From positions 5,685,501 through 5,749,500 of the forward strand of contig NZ_CP062229.1 of assembly GCF_024707545.1 (NCBI RefSeq): a stretch of 64,000 nucleotides of DNA, written 5' to 3'. Made by a program: the position numbers and the translations under genes. Under the pieces are notes generated by a model. It was given only the letters and a program-made list of their open reading frames with translations, made no database searches and was not told the DNA's origin. The number at the start of each line of letters is the position of its first letter. Position 1 is the first letter of the stretch. Positions 23,878 through 32,564 of this stretch are shown piece by piece. The stretch comes from Mesorhizobium onobrychidis. Lineage in GTDB: Bacteria > Pseudomonadota > Alphaproteobacteria > Rhizobiales > Rhizobiaceae.

Positions 23878-24405
23878 ATGCTCACGACAAGACGGAACCT
23901 TCTTCTGGCCGCCTCGGCTTTCGCCGCGACGGCTGCCTCGCTGAAGGCTCGGGGCGCACAAGCGGCCGAAGACATGGCCGACTTTCTGTTCGTCCAGACC
24001 GCCGATGCGATGAGCTACGACAAGACGACGAACAAACTGACGCTGGTGGATGTCGGCAGCTCGACGCTGTTCTTCTCGGATCGCCCGGAGCGTGTCGCCG
24101 GAAACATGAAGACGTCCGCCTTCATCCCGTTCTGGAGCAAGGGCACGGACAGCTTCCTTTCCGACCCGCCGAACGCCGACCTGTCGATCCTCGAGGGAGA
24201 CCAACTCAAGCAGGTCGTGGTCGTCCTCAAGGACCCGGCGCTGGAGGGCAACAACCTCACCTATACGGTCCAGCTCGTCGACGGGGAGATGCCCGACGAG
24301 GGTTCCGAGGTCTCCGTCTTCATCGACGTCATCGGTATGCCTTTGACTCCCGTTTCCTATGCGGGCGTGGCGCGCCGCACCTATCGACGTGCTGTCCTGT
24401 ATTAG
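23878..24405 (+). CDS. Exported protein of the unnamed island family, short form
   Basis: Protein of 175 residues; ATG at 23878 after AAGGAG. The leader TTRRNLLLAASAFAATAA to AQAAED has a twin-arginine look, suggesting export of a folded protein. The mature domain aligns with 11911-12669 and 31464-32231: LTLVDVGSSTLFFSDRPERV, AGNMKTSAFIPFWSKGTDSF, DPPNADLSIL and LKDPALEGNNLTYTVQL. It lacks the Gly/His-rich tail and ends soon after VSVFIDVIG. Shared invariant positions are DRP-x-R-x-AG, DPPNA and LEG-x2-LT. Function unknown. Confidence 0.78.
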   Translation: MLTTRRNLLLAASAFAATAASLKARGAQAAEDMADFLFVQTADAMSYDKTTNKLTLVDVGSSTLFFSDRPERVAGNMKTSAFIPFWSKGTDSFLSDPPNADLSILEGDQLKQVVVVLKDPALEGNNLTYTVQLVDGEMPDEGSEVSVFIDVIGMPLTPVSYAGVARRTYRRAVLY

Positions 24406-24520
24406 GGGACTAACCGCGGGCAACGGAGCCGAGAGCCCGCTGTTCGCCGACGCAGCGGAGATAGCCAAGACACAATCGCGGAAGATCCAATCACATCAAG
24501 TGAAAGGCAGGAGGCTTGTC

Positions 24521-26914
24521 ATGAAATCTCGCACGTTGTTGCTAACGTCATTTCTGATCTCAAGTGGGTTCTACATTGCGCCAATCCACGCGCAGACCAT
24601 CACCGGTACGCCGGGCTCGCCCAGCGCCACGACGACTGTCGACGGGAGGTACCTTCCCAATCCGCCGGACGCGTTCGGCGGTGAGATCAATCTCAGCGCC
24701 AAGGACTCGAAGCCCTATTGGCCGCCGCAAATCGTGCCGCCCAAGGGCGCGCCGAACGTCCTTCTGATCATGACCGACGATGCCGGGTATGGAGTCTCAG
24801 GCACTTTCGGCGGCGTCGTCCCGACACCGGCGCTCGACCGGATCGCGCAGTCGGGACTCCGCTACACGCAGTTCAACTCCACGGCGCTCTGCTCGCCGAC
24901 ACGGGCAGCGCTGATTACCGGACGCAATCATCATTCGAGCGGCTTCGGTGTCATTTCCGAGCAGGCCACCGGCTATCCGGGCTACGACTCCATCCTTGGT
25001 GTGGAGAACGCCACGATCGGCACGATCCTGAAGCAGAACGGCTATGCGACGTCCTGGTTCGGCAAGAACCACAATACGCCGTCTTTCCAGTACAGCAGCT
25101 CCGGGCCTTTCGACCAATGGCCGTCCGGCATGGGTTTCGACTATTTTTATGGCTTCATGGGTGGCGACACCAACCAGTGGCAGCCCTATCTCTTCCAGGA
25201 CCACACGCAGATTTTCCCTTGGGTTGACAAGCCCGGCTACAACCTGATCACCGACGAGGCCGACAACGCGATCAACCACATCAAGCAGTTGAACGCGTCA
25301 GCGCCCGACAAGCCGTTCTTTGTCTACTATGTTCCCGGCGCCACGCACGCACCGCATCATCCGACGCCCGAATGGATTGAGAAGTTCAAGGGCAAGTTTG
25401 ACAACGGCTGGAACGCCATGCGTGACGAGATATTCGCCAACCAGAAGCGTCTCGGCGTCATCCCGCAGAATACGCTGCTGACCGCCTGGCCGGACGACCT
25501 GCCGAAATGGGATACGCTCGACCCCGAGAGCAAGAAGCTCTTCGCCCGGCAAGCCGAGGTATTCGCCGCCTACGTGGCCTACTCCGACAACGAGATCGGT
25601 CGGGTAATCCAGGCGGTGGAGGACGTCGGCAAACTCGACAACACCCTCATCATCTACATCGAGGGCGACAATGGCACGAGCGCGGAAGGGAGCACGCTCG
25701 GCACGCCGAGTGAACTGATCACCATCGAGGGCCTGACAGTCCCGGTTGCCGAGCAGATGAAGTTCTATGACGCGTGGGGTTCCGACCAGACCTACCCGCA
25801 TATGTCGGTGGCCTGGTCATGGGCTTTCGACACGCCGTTTAAATGGACCAAGCAGGTCGCCTCGCATTTCGGCGGCACGCGGCAGGGCATGGCGATGGCG
25901 TGGCCGGCCCGCATCAAGGATGCCGGCGGCGTCCGCAACCAGTTCCACCATGTCATCGACATCGTGCCGACGATCCTCGAAGCCGCGGGCATTCCGGCGC
26001 CGGTGATGGTCAATGGTGTTGCCCAGAAGCCGATCGAAGGGGTGAGCATGGCCTATACCTGGGACAAGGCTAACGCCGAAGCTCCTTCCGCTCGACAGAC
26101 GCAGTACTTCGAAATGTTCGGCAACCGAGGCATCTACCACGAGGGCTGGTATGCATGCACAACCCCACCAGCCGCACCCTGGCTGATGGGGAAGGCCGCG
26201 ATGCCGGAAGTCGTCAACGGCTATAAATGGGAACTCTACAATCTCACCGACGACTTCTCCCAGGCAAACGACCTCGCGGCGACCAATCCCGACAAGCTGA
26301 GCGAAATGCAGCAACTGTTCCTGCTCGAAGCCGCGAAATACGACGTGTTCCCGCTCGACAACTCGATCCTCGAGCGCCTCGAGACACCCCGGCCAAGCGC
26401 GACCGCCGGACGGAAGGTGTTCACCTATGCTGGCGTGATCTCGGGCCTGCCCGGCGGAGACGCGCCCAACGTCGTGAACAAGTCCTACACCATCACCGCG
26501 GATATCGAGGTTCCCGCAAACGGCGCCGACGGCATGCTCGTCACGACGGGCGGCAAATTTGCCGGCTACGGCCTCTATCTGCTCAAGGGCAAGCCGGTGT
26601 TTCTCTACAATTTCATGGACCTGCAGCGATTCCGCTGGGAGGGCCCTGACGCGCTGACGCCGGGCAAGCACACCATCGTCTTCGACTTCACGTCAGACAG
26701 TCACAACATGGCCAGCGGCGGCAGCGGCGTCCTGAAGGTGGACGGCAAGGAGGTCGCCAGCCAGAAAATCCCCCATACGGTGCCTGCCCTGATGCCGTGG
26801 GACGAGACATTCGATGTCGGCGTCGATACCCGCACCGGCGTCGAGGACAAGGACTATCGCGTGCCGTTCGAGTTCACCGGAACGATCGACAAGTTGACGG
26901 TGCAATTGAACTGA
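24521..26914 (+). CDS. Exported type-I sulfatase, large form with C-terminal beta domain
   Basis: Protein of 797 residues; ATG at 24521 after GGCAGGAGG. Signal peptide ends APIHAQT. Motifs: NVLLIMTDDAGYG, formylglycine site LCSPTRAA (Cys124, the classical CxPxR type), GKNHNTPS, HAPHHPTPEW and IYIEGDNGTSAEG. The catalytic part ends near residue 620. A further about 170 residues form a beta-rich region (YTITADIEVPANGADGMLVT, GYGLYLLKGKPVFLYNF, HTIVFDF, GTIDKLTVQL) of concanavalin/jelly-roll type, likely for substrate binding. It belongs to a different sulfatase subfamily from the tandem pair at 7-10.7 kb. Periplasmic; substrate unknown. It lies 115 bases behind the short exported protein gene. 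Confidence 0.9.
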   Translation: MKSRTLLLTSFLISSGFYIAPIHAQTITGTPGSPSATTTVDGRYLPNPPDAFGGEINLSAKDSKPYWPPQIVPPKGAPNVLLIMTDDAGYGVSGTFGGVVPTPALDRIAQSGLRYTQFNSTALCSPTRAALITGRNHHSSGFGVISEQATGYPGYDSILGVENATIGTILKQNGYATSWFGKNHNTPSFQYSSSGPFDQWPSGMGFDYFYGFMGGDTNQWQPYLFQDHTQIFPWVDKPGYNLITDEADNAINHIKQLNASAPDKPFFVYYVPGATHAPHHPTPEWIEKFKGKFDNGWNAMRDEIFANQKRLGVIPQNTLLTAWPDDLPKWDTLDPESKKLFARQAEVFAAYVAYSDNEIGRVIQAVEDVGKLDNTLIIYIEGDNGTSAEGSTLGTPSELITIEGLTVPVAEQMKFYDAWGSDQTYPHMSVAWSWAFDTPFKWTKQVASHFGGTRQGMAMAWPARIKDAGGVRNQFHHVIDIVPTILEAAGIPAPVMVNGVAQKPIEGVSMAYTWDKANAEAPSARQTQYFEMFGNRGIYHEGWYACTTPPAAPWLMGKAAMPEVVNGYKWELYNLTDDFSQANDLAATNPDKLSEMQQLFLLEAAKYDVFPLDNSILERLETPRPSATAGRKVFTYAGVISGLPGGDAPNVVNKSYTITADIEVPANGADGMLVTTGGKFAGYGLYLLKGKPVFLYNFMDLQRFRWEGPDALTPGKHTIVFDFTSDSHNMASGGSGVLKVDGKEVASQKIPHTVPALMPWDETFDVGVDTRTGVEDKDYRVPFEFTGTIDKLTVQLN

Positions 26915-26922
26915 GGCGGACA

Positions 26923-26954
26923 TCGGCGGCCCTGAGCGTGATCGGGGCCGCCGA
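26923..26954 (+). terminator. Hairpin after the large sulfatase gene
   Basis: TCGGCGGCCC and GGGCCGCCGA form a 10-base-pair stem over a 12-base loop, 8 bases after the stop. Only a short T-containing stretch follows. Confidence 0.5.
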
Positions 26955-27035
26955 ACTTTGCCGCCGCTATCGGCCGGCCGCGCGTATGGCGCAGCCCGTG
27001 GACACATCGACCTCGCATCTCGGTTTCTGCTGATC
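26951..27035 (+). repeat. Intergenic repeat, second copy
   Basis: Matches the reverse strand of 16205-16295 with few changes (blocks GGCCGCGCGTATGGCGCAGC and GGTTTCTGCTG). It lies about 60 bases ahead of the alpha/beta hydrolase start, so it is a candidate leader or promoter block. Confidence 0.6.
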
Positions 27036-27090
27036 ATCCGGCCGGACGGACAAAGGAAGATCGTGTCGCAATCGCCAAAGGACTTCCGAA

Positions 27091-28062
27091 ATGAACGTCT
27101 CACTGTTTCGGCACTCACGTCGACTTTTCACTCGATCGTCGCAACTGCCCTTCGCGCTGTCGCTGAAGGCGCGACCGACCCCTTGGGTTGAAACAAACTT
27201 GATCGGCGCGATAGTGGTTGCCGCCGCCCTCGTGCTGCTGACATCCCCAACAATCACGCACGCACAGACCGTCGAGACCGGTATCGTCAAGCTCGCCGAC
27301 TCCAGCATCGAGTACGTGAGCCGAGGCGAAGGCGAGGCGATCGTCTTGCTACCGGGCGCAACCCTTACCATCGGCTATCTGGATGGTCTGGCGGAAGCCC
27401 TCGCCAAAACTGGGTACCGTGTCGTCGGCATCAACTTCCGAGGCTCGGGCAAAAGCACCGGTTCAAGCACCGGCATCACGCTCCAGACGTTTGCGGACGA
27501 TGTCGCGGGCGTTATTCAGGCCCTGAAGCTGGGACCGGTCAATGTGGCAGGCAACGACTTTGGCAACCGTGTGGCCCGCATGTTGGCCGCATCCAATCCC
27601 GAGTTGACGCGAAGTGTCATACTGCTGGCGGCGGGCGGGAAGGTACAACCCAAGCCGGCCGCCGGCCACGCGTTGGCGGTTATCCTCGACCCGGCGTCAA
27701 GCGACGCCGAGGTGCTGGCGGCCATGCCGTATTTTGTTTCCAATCCGGAAGATTCCGCACGGATCTGGGCGCTGTTCAAGCCCTCTCGTGCTCCCGAAGC
27801 CGGGCCGATCGAAAGGCGGGCCGCCGAAGCCACGCCGCTCGACGCCTGGTGGGCGCCTCCGGGGCAGACGAGATATCTGATCCTGCAGGGTGCGGAGGAT
27901 CAAATCGCGCCTCCTGAGAACGGCGAGGCGCTCCAAAAGGAGCTGGGCGATCGCGCGACGCTGATCAACGTGCCTGCGGCGGCCCATCTCATGCCCGTGG
28001 AACAGCCCGAAACAGCGGCGTCCCACATGATCGATTTCCTCCGGCATCTTGGAAAGCCGTAA
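27091..28062 (+). CDS. Exported alpha/beta hydrolase with an Asp-type nucleophile elbow
   Basis: Protein of 323 residues; ATG at 27091 after AAAGGAC. A long basic N-region leads to a hydrophobic core and TITHAQT, a probable signal peptide. The fold is plain: IEYVSRGEGEAIVLLPG, VVGINFRGSGKSTG, elbow VAGNDFGNRVAR, then LILQGAEDQIAP and the His in AAAHLMPVEQPE. The elbow reads G-N-D-F-G where lipases and esterases have G-x-S-x-G. An Asp there is known in haloalkane dehalogenases and epoxide hydrolases, so an ester-intermediate hydrolase is possible; many unassigned relatives have other residues there. It is followed 60 bases on by the DUF1254 gene. Confidence 0.82.
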   Translation: MNVSLFRHSRRLFTRSSQLPFALSLKARPTPWVETNLIGAIVVAAALVLLTSPTITHAQTVETGIVKLADSSIEYVSRGEGEAIVLLPGATLTIGYLDGLAEALAKTGYRVVGINFRGSGKSTGSSTGITLQTFADDVAGVIQALKLGPVNVAGNDFGNRVARMLAASNPELTRSVILLAAGGKVQPKPAAGHALAVILDPASSDAEVLAAMPYFVSNPEDSARIWALFKPSRAPEAGPIERRAAEATPLDAWWAPPGQTRYLILQGAEDQIAPPENGEALQKELGDRATLINVPAAAHLMPVEQPETAASHMIDFLRHLGKP

Positions 28063-28122
28063 TCGCCGTGCCGGATTGGGGCGAGCACAACCAGATTTGT
28101 GGCGAAAGAAAGGGACTAACCT

Positions 28123-29739
28123 ATGAGACGAATACCCAACAGGCGCGCTGGATTGATGGTACTCCTCGCCGCGTCCACCGTCCTTGCCGGCAGCATCGCG
28201 CAGTCGACCGAAATCCCGCCGGAACTGGTCACGCCAGACATTGTCGACACCAACATCGGCAAGTTCGAGTTCAAGGACGGCGTGCCGAGCAAGGACACCG
28301 CAGAGAGGCTCTACGACAACCTCGACTTCACCTACGCCTACCGCGCGTTCATGGACAACTTGCGTGGCGTCAGCATTCAGGGCTTCCGCAAGGGTCTGGA
28401 AAGCGTTGGCGTCAAGGACAACGAGGTCATTGTTTTCGAAGAGTTGATGGATGCCAAGTCGCTGTTCCTGACCGCGAATGCCGATACGATCTACGTGATG
28501 GGCACCCTCGATCTCAGCAAGGGACCGGTGGTGCTGGAGACTCCGCCCAAGTTTCTCGGCGCTGTGCAGGACGCCTGGTTCCGGTGGGTCATCGACCTCG
28601 GCGGGCCTGGACCCGACCGCGGAGAAGGCGGCAAATATCTGATCGTCGGGCCGGACTACACGGGTCCACTGCCGCAAGGCGGATTCTTCGTCGCGCACGC
28701 CCGCACCAATTCCATCGTGTGGTTCGGCCGGTCGTTCCTGGAAAACAACGATCCCAAGCCGGCGGTCGAAGTAATCAAGAAGTTCACCAAGGTCTATCCT
28801 TACGAAATCGGCGGTGTCGGCACTCCCGTCGCCGACTTCCTGGCCGGCAAGACCAAGCTCGGCAAGATCGCCCCGCCCCCGCCGACCGTGTTCCACAACG
28901 GAAGCGGCAAGGTGATGAACACCCTTCCGCCGAATGATTGGAGCTTCTACGAAATGCTCAACGAGGTTGTGCAGAACGAGCCGGCCACCTCGCTCGACCC
29001 GGAGCTGATGGGCCCGATCGCGGCGATCGGCATCGTCAAGGGCAAACCCTTTGCGCCCGACGAGCGCATCAAGAAGATCATGACCGAGGCGCTGGCCGTC
29101 GCCAACGCAACCTCGCGCAGCCTGTTCATGTCCCCGCGCGATCCCAACTGGTTCTACTATCCCAACTCAGCCTGGATGAATTACTTGTTCCAGACCGGTT
29201 ACGAGTTCGAGACGCCGATCCCTGAAATAACGCCCGAGGGTGTCAAGCCCTATCCAGCCACCGGCTATCGCACCATGGATGCGCGCACCAATTTCTTCTA
29301 CGGCATCACCGGCATCACGCCCGGCATGGCTATGCGCCTGACTGGTATCGGGTCGCAGTATCTGTTTGCCTTCACGGATGCCGACAAGAACTACTTTGAC
29401 GGCGCCAAGACCTACAAGGTGGCGTTGCCGAAGGACATTCCGGAAGCAAACTTCTGGTCGTTCACGCTCTACGACAACATGACTCGGTCGATGCTCGACA
29501 CGCCGCAAGGCTATCCGCGCGCCGGCAGCCAGAGCTTCCCCTCGCCTGCAGCCGAGGCCGCTGCCGACGGCTCCACGACCATCTACTTCGGCCCGACCCA
29601 GCCCGACGGCGTCGCTCGGGGCAACTGGATCCAGACCGACCCAAAGAAAGGCTGGTTTACGCTTCTGCGGCTCTACAGCCCGCTCGAGCCGTTCTTCACC
29701 AAGGAATGGCGGCCGAGCGAGATCGAACTGGTGAAATGA
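28123..29739 (+). CDS. DUF1254/DUF1214 domain exported protein
   Basis: Protein of 538 residues; ATG at 28123 after AAAGGGACTAACCT. Signal peptide ends GSIAQS. The N-terminal DUF1254 domain (about 50-180) has TYAYRAFMDNLRGVSIQGF, LFLTANADTIYVMGTLDLS and FRWVIDLGGPGPDRGEGGKY. The C-terminal DUF1214 domain (about 400-535) has YLFAFTDADKNYFDGAKTY, FWSFTLYDNMTRSMLD and WRPSEIELVK. Proteins of this pair are widespread, exported and functionally unassigned; single-purpose enzyme claims are not justified. The gene ends in a strong terminator. A 3' stump of a second copy is at 34000-34108. Confidence 0.88.
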   Translation: MRRIPNRRAGLMVLLAASTVLAGSIAQSTEIPPELVTPDIVDTNIGKFEFKDGVPSKDTAERLYDNLDFTYAYRAFMDNLRGVSIQGFRKGLESVGVKDNEVIVFEELMDAKSLFLTANADTIYVMGTLDLSKGPVVLETPPKFLGAVQDAWFRWVIDLGGPGPDRGEGGKYLIVGPDYTGPLPQGGFFVAHARTNSIVWFGRSFLENNDPKPAVEVIKKFTKVYPYEIGGVGTPVADFLAGKTKLGKIAPPPPTVFHNGSGKVMNTLPPNDWSFYEMLNEVVQNEPATSLDPELMGPIAAIGIVKGKPFAPDERIKKIMTEALAVANATSRSLFMSPRDPNWFYYPNSAWMNYLFQTGYEFETPIPEITPEGVKPYPATGYRTMDARTNFFYGITGITPGMAMRLTGIGSQYLFAFTDADKNYFDGAKTYKVALPKDIPEANFWSFTLYDNMTRSMLDTPQGYPRAGSQSFPSPAAEAAADGSTTIYFGPTQPDGVARGNWIQTDPKKGWFTLLRLYSPLEPFFTKEWRPSEIELVK

Positions 29740-29744
29740 TGAAT

Positions 29745-29782
29745 GGAGCATGCGGCGGCGCAAGCCGCCGCATGCTCCTTTT
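29745..29782 (+). terminator. Strong rho-independent terminator of the DUF1254 gene
   Basis: GGAGCATGCGGCGG pairs perfectly with CCGCCGCATGCTCC over a 6-base loop and is followed by TTTT, starting 5 bases past the stop. It is the best terminator in the window. Confidence 0.9.
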
Positions 29783-29795
29783 CGGGAGGGAACCG

Positions 29796-30185
29796 ATGAC
29801 CGACCGTCCTGCCGCTGCACTGGCTGCGTTTGCGTGCTTGATCGCCTACACAGGCGAGTCGTTCGCTCAAGACGCCGACGAACTGGCGAAGCAGCTCTCC
29901 AATCCTATCGCGAGCCTTATCAGCGTTCCGTTTCAGATGAACTTCGATGTCGGCGCCGGCGCGGACGATGACGGCTTTGCTTTTACGACGAACGTTCAGC
30001 CAGTCATTCCGATTTCCATCAGCGAAGACTGGAACATGATTTCGCGCACCATCCTGCCGATCGCCTATCGGGATTATCTGCCGCCGCCTGACGGCGACAC
30101 ATTCGGACTCGGTGATACCACTCAGAGCCTGTTCATTTCGTGCGCCCGCCTCGCCCTCGCGGAACGACTGCAATTCTGCCCGTAG
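29796..30185 (+). pseudogene. Truncated beta-barrel gene (MetA-like family), copy 3
   Basis: ATG at 29796 after GGGAGGGAACCG; signal peptide, then ADELAKQLSNPIASLISVPF and NWNMI-type strands (SISEDWNMISRTILPIAY), matching the first about 110 residues of the intact copy. After GLGDTTQSLFIS the sequence leaves the family and stops at 30185, inside motif copy 5. More than half of the barrel is missing, so it cannot fold as a pore. The break point coincides with the start of the motif block of the next gene, as expected for a recombination joint. Confidence 0.8.
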
Positions 30186-30203
30186 CATACAGTTAGTTAC
30201 GTT
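30182..30203 (+). promoter_or_regulatory. Shared island motif, copy 5
   Basis: GTAGCATACAGTTAGTTACG then TT; second box CAATGGGCCAACG at 30217-30229. It lies 118 bases ahead of the cysteine-rich-repeat gene. Confidence 0.7.
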
Positions 30204-30320
30204 CCGTCGGGTCAAGCAATGGGCCAACGTTCATTGGGAATGCGCCAACCGACGCCGTGAGCTGATGTCTGCGGTTGGGCGAAATTTTTGAACGACAGCA
30301 ACCAGAGATGGGAGTGACGC

Positions 30321-30749
30321 ATGGCCAAGAGACTGAGCGTTCTTAGCGGAACGGTCCTGATTGCCGTTCTTGTCCAAACCGGGGTCGGGCGGACGCAAAC
30401 CATCAGCTATGCCGACGCCGCAACATTGCTTGCCAAGGAGTGCGGCGCCGACGTCAAGAAATTCTGCAAAGGCCTCAATCTCGGCAATGGGCGAATCCAG
30501 AACTGCCTTGCGCAGCATCAGGCGAAGGTCTCACCGGCCTGCACCTCGACCATGGCCGACGTGATCGCCTCGATCCAGCTACGACTGGCGGCGCAGGCAA
30601 GCGTCGACAAGATCTGTGCGCGTGATGCGGCCCGGGCGTGCAGAGGCGTGGTCCCGGGCAAGGCGCACATTCTTGGATGTCTCCTGAAGGCGACGCGTAT
30701 CGTCGGCGCGAAATGCAGTCAGGCCATCACCGATGCTGGATGGCGGTGA
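30321..30749 (+). CDS. Exported cysteine-rich-repeat (GLG1-like) protein
   Basis: Protein of 142 residues; ATG at 30321 after GGGAG. Signal peptide about 1-25 (LIAVLVQTGVGRTQ). Two copies of the cysteine-rich repeat follow: CGADVKKFCKGLNLGNGRIQ with NCLAQHQAKVSPAC, and CARDAARACRGVVPGKAHIL with GCLLKATRIVGAKC. Each repeat has four cysteines in the C-x(n)-C-x(n)-C-x(n)-C pattern of the cysteine-rich GLG1-type family and should form two disulfides. The periplasmic role is unknown. It leads a set with the OmpA protein (27-base gap); a deleted version of this pair is at 12696-12924. Confidence 0.85.
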   Translation: MAKRLSVLSGTVLIAVLVQTGVGRTQTISYADAATLLAKECGADVKKFCKGLNLGNGRIQNCLAQHQAKVSPACTSTMADVIASIQLRLAAQASVDKICARDAARACRGVVPGKAHILGCLLKATRIVGAKCSQAITDAGWR

Positions 30750-30776
30750 CCCATGTTGAGACCGGGAGAAAAGAAA

Positions 30777-31349
30777 ATGTCTATTCGTCGATTTCGCAAT
30801 ACCTTGGCGCTGACCGTTCTATTGGCCGCTGCCGGCAACGCCGGGGCTCAGCAGTTGAGTGAACATCAACTCGTCAACACCTTAGGACAGGTCGCCGAAG
30901 CGGCATCAGCCATCGACGTGGCGATGCTTGTGCAGGAAGTGGCTTCCAACCCGGGCAAGGGGATTGCCGGCCTGCCTCACTGGAGCCAACTGGCGACCCT
31001 CCCGCAGTTCTTTGTCGAGATCAACTTCGAGAATAACTCCGTCGCAATCGAACCCGGGTCCTATAGGACGCTTGGCTTGATCGCCGACGCGCTCCACCAT
31101 CCGCTGCTGCTCCGCTACAAATTTCTTGTCGTGGGGCATACCAATGCTACCGGCGATGCCAAACACAATCTCAAACTCAGCGCGCGCCGCGCCGAAGCCA
31201 TAGCGGAAGCTCTGAGCACGACCTTTTCGGTGGCACCGAATCGCCTTTTCGCGATTGGAGCGGGATCAGAGATGCCGGTCGATGCGGCCAATCCGAAGGC
31301 GGCCGACAACCGTCGGGTTCAATTGCTCAATATTGGGTTGGTCAAGTAG
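30777..31349 (+). CDS. OmpA-family cell-wall-binding protein
   Basis: Protein of 190 residues; ATG at 30777 after GGGAGAAAAGAAA (an upstream ATG at 30753 lacks a site). Signal peptide ends GNAGAQ. The C-terminal half is an OmpA-like peptidoglycan-binding domain: FFVEINFENNSVAIEPGSYR, FLVVGHTNATGDAKHNLKLS, RRAEAIAEALSTTF, RLFAIGAGSEMPVDAANPKA, DNRRVQLLNIG. The conserved Asp of the usual GHTD motif is Asn here (GHTNATG), while the later Arg in LSARRA is kept; diaminopimelate binding may be altered. No transmembrane barrel, so it is a soluble wall-linked protein. Confidence 0.87.
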   Translation: MSIRRFRNTLALTVLLAAAGNAGAQQLSEHQLVNTLGQVAEAASAIDVAMLVQEVASNPGKGIAGLPHWSQLATLPQFFVEINFENNSVAIEPGSYRTLGLIADALHHPLLLRYKFLVVGHTNATGDAKHNLKLSARRAEAIAEALSTTFSVAPNRLFAIGAGSEMPVDAANPKAADNRRVQLLNIGLVK

Positions 31350-31463
31350 CTTCGCGGGGGATCGGGAGGTGCTGTGCAGCTACTCTCGTTCATACTGGGC
31401 GTTGGCGTCCAGTGTGGTGACATCAGGTCCGCCGAAGGCGGCTAACATCTGAGGAGATTTGCC

Positions 31464-32231
31464 ATGACATTCAATCACGCCGCACGTCTGATGCTCTTTG
31501 TCGGAGGCCTGGGGTTGGCAACCACCGGAGCCGTCGCCCAGGATACAACCAAGAAGCCGCATGTCCCGCTGGAGAAGACCATCGGCGCGGCTACTCCGAC
31601 CGGTCCGGTGCCATCGCTCGCCGTCGTCAACTCGCAAGGCGCCAAGCTGGAGGGCGGCAAACTGGTCCTGACAGGCGTATCCAAGAACGCAATTGTATTC
31701 GCCGACCGACCGGTGCGGGCCGCAGGGCATGTCACCACCGAGCAATTCATCATGCAGTGGGATGAAGGCAAGGACAACTTTGCCATCGACCCCCCGAATG
31801 CGACAGTCTCGATGCTCGGCGGCGATGGATCCGATATAAGCGACGTGGTCGTGACCCTGAAAACTCCGAAGCTGGAGGGAACAACGCTGACGTTCGATGT
31901 TGCTGTCCTGGAAGGAAATCTGGATGGCGCCACTGGTCCGGCGGCGGTTTTCATCGATAACTTTGGCGGCGGCTTCCACGGCGGCGGCTTCCACGGCAGC
32001 TACGCGCATGTGGGTGACGCCACCTTCGCCCATGTCGGCGGCTTCCACGGCGGGGGCTATGGCGGGGGCGGCTACTGGCATGCTCCGGTTTACAACGGGG
32101 CCTGGTATGGTGGCGCACGCGTTGCGGCGGGCGTGGCTGCCGGTGCCGCCATTGGCGCGGCTGCGGCGGCTCCTTACTACAATCCCTATAGTGCTGCCTG
32201 CGGATATTACCCTTATCCGCCGTGCTATTGA
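31464..32231 (+). CDS. Exported protein of the unnamed island family, Gly/His/Tyr-rich tail (copy 2)
   Basis: Protein of 255 residues; ATG at 31464 after GAGGAGATTTGCC. Near-identical in plan to 11911-12669: signal peptide ending GAVAQD, start KKPHVPLEKTIGAATPTGP, domain with LVLTGVSKNAIVFADRP, WDEGKDNFAIDPPNATVSML, LKTPKLEGTTLTFDVAVLEG. The tail has FHGGGFHGSYAHVGDATFA, more His-Gly repeats and an Ala/Gly membrane-like stretch, ending YYPYPPCY. The tail may bind metal or act in the cell wall; no direct evidence. Here it follows the cysteine-rich and OmpA genes, whereas copy 1 precedes their remnant. Confidence 0.8.
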   Translation: MTFNHAARLMLFVGGLGLATTGAVAQDTTKKPHVPLEKTIGAATPTGPVPSLAVVNSQGAKLEGGKLVLTGVSKNAIVFADRPVRAAGHVTTEQFIMQWDEGKDNFAIDPPNATVSMLGGDGSDISDVVVTLKTPKLEGTTLTFDVAVLEGNLDGATGPAAVFIDNFGGGFHGGGFHGSYAHVGDATFAHVGGFHGGGYGGGGYWHAPVYNGAWYGGARVAAGVAAGAAIGAAAAAPYYNPYSAACGYYPYPPCY

Positions 32232-32564
32232 GGCGGGCGAGCGCGGCCGTCAAGCAATCCGATGCAGCCGATCCGGCGCGCGACACCGACGCGATGGCAT
32301 CCGTCTGGTTCGTCGCGCGGGTTGCCGGATTCATCGTATGACGGAGAATGCAAGTTTCTGGTTCGACACACGCAAAGGTCCAGGTGATGGCGCCCTCTAA
32401 TTCAGACCGAACCAAACTCCAATCGCAGACAGGAGGCGGAGCCTGATGCGGCCGGCTCGCACTCCCGATTGTGCTGGCCGCACTGGCAACTACGGCCAAA
32501 TCCCCACGAGAGTGCTTCCTTCAAGCAATCGGACTCGCATTCATTAGGCTAGAAAGACAACTCG
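32232..32564. other. Intergenic stretch, nothing recognised
   Basis: No gene with a start site and no strong hairpin. A 20-codon frame MTENASFWFDTRKGPGDGA (32338-32400) faintly recalls the start of a cold-shock protein but lacks its core motifs. Confidence 0.3.

Noticed and set aside
32338..32400. Possible cold-shock protein remnant (MTENASFWFDTRKGPGD)
   Set aside because: Only a loose resemblance to the first strand of Csp proteins; the RNA-binding motifs are absent and the frame stops after 20 codons.
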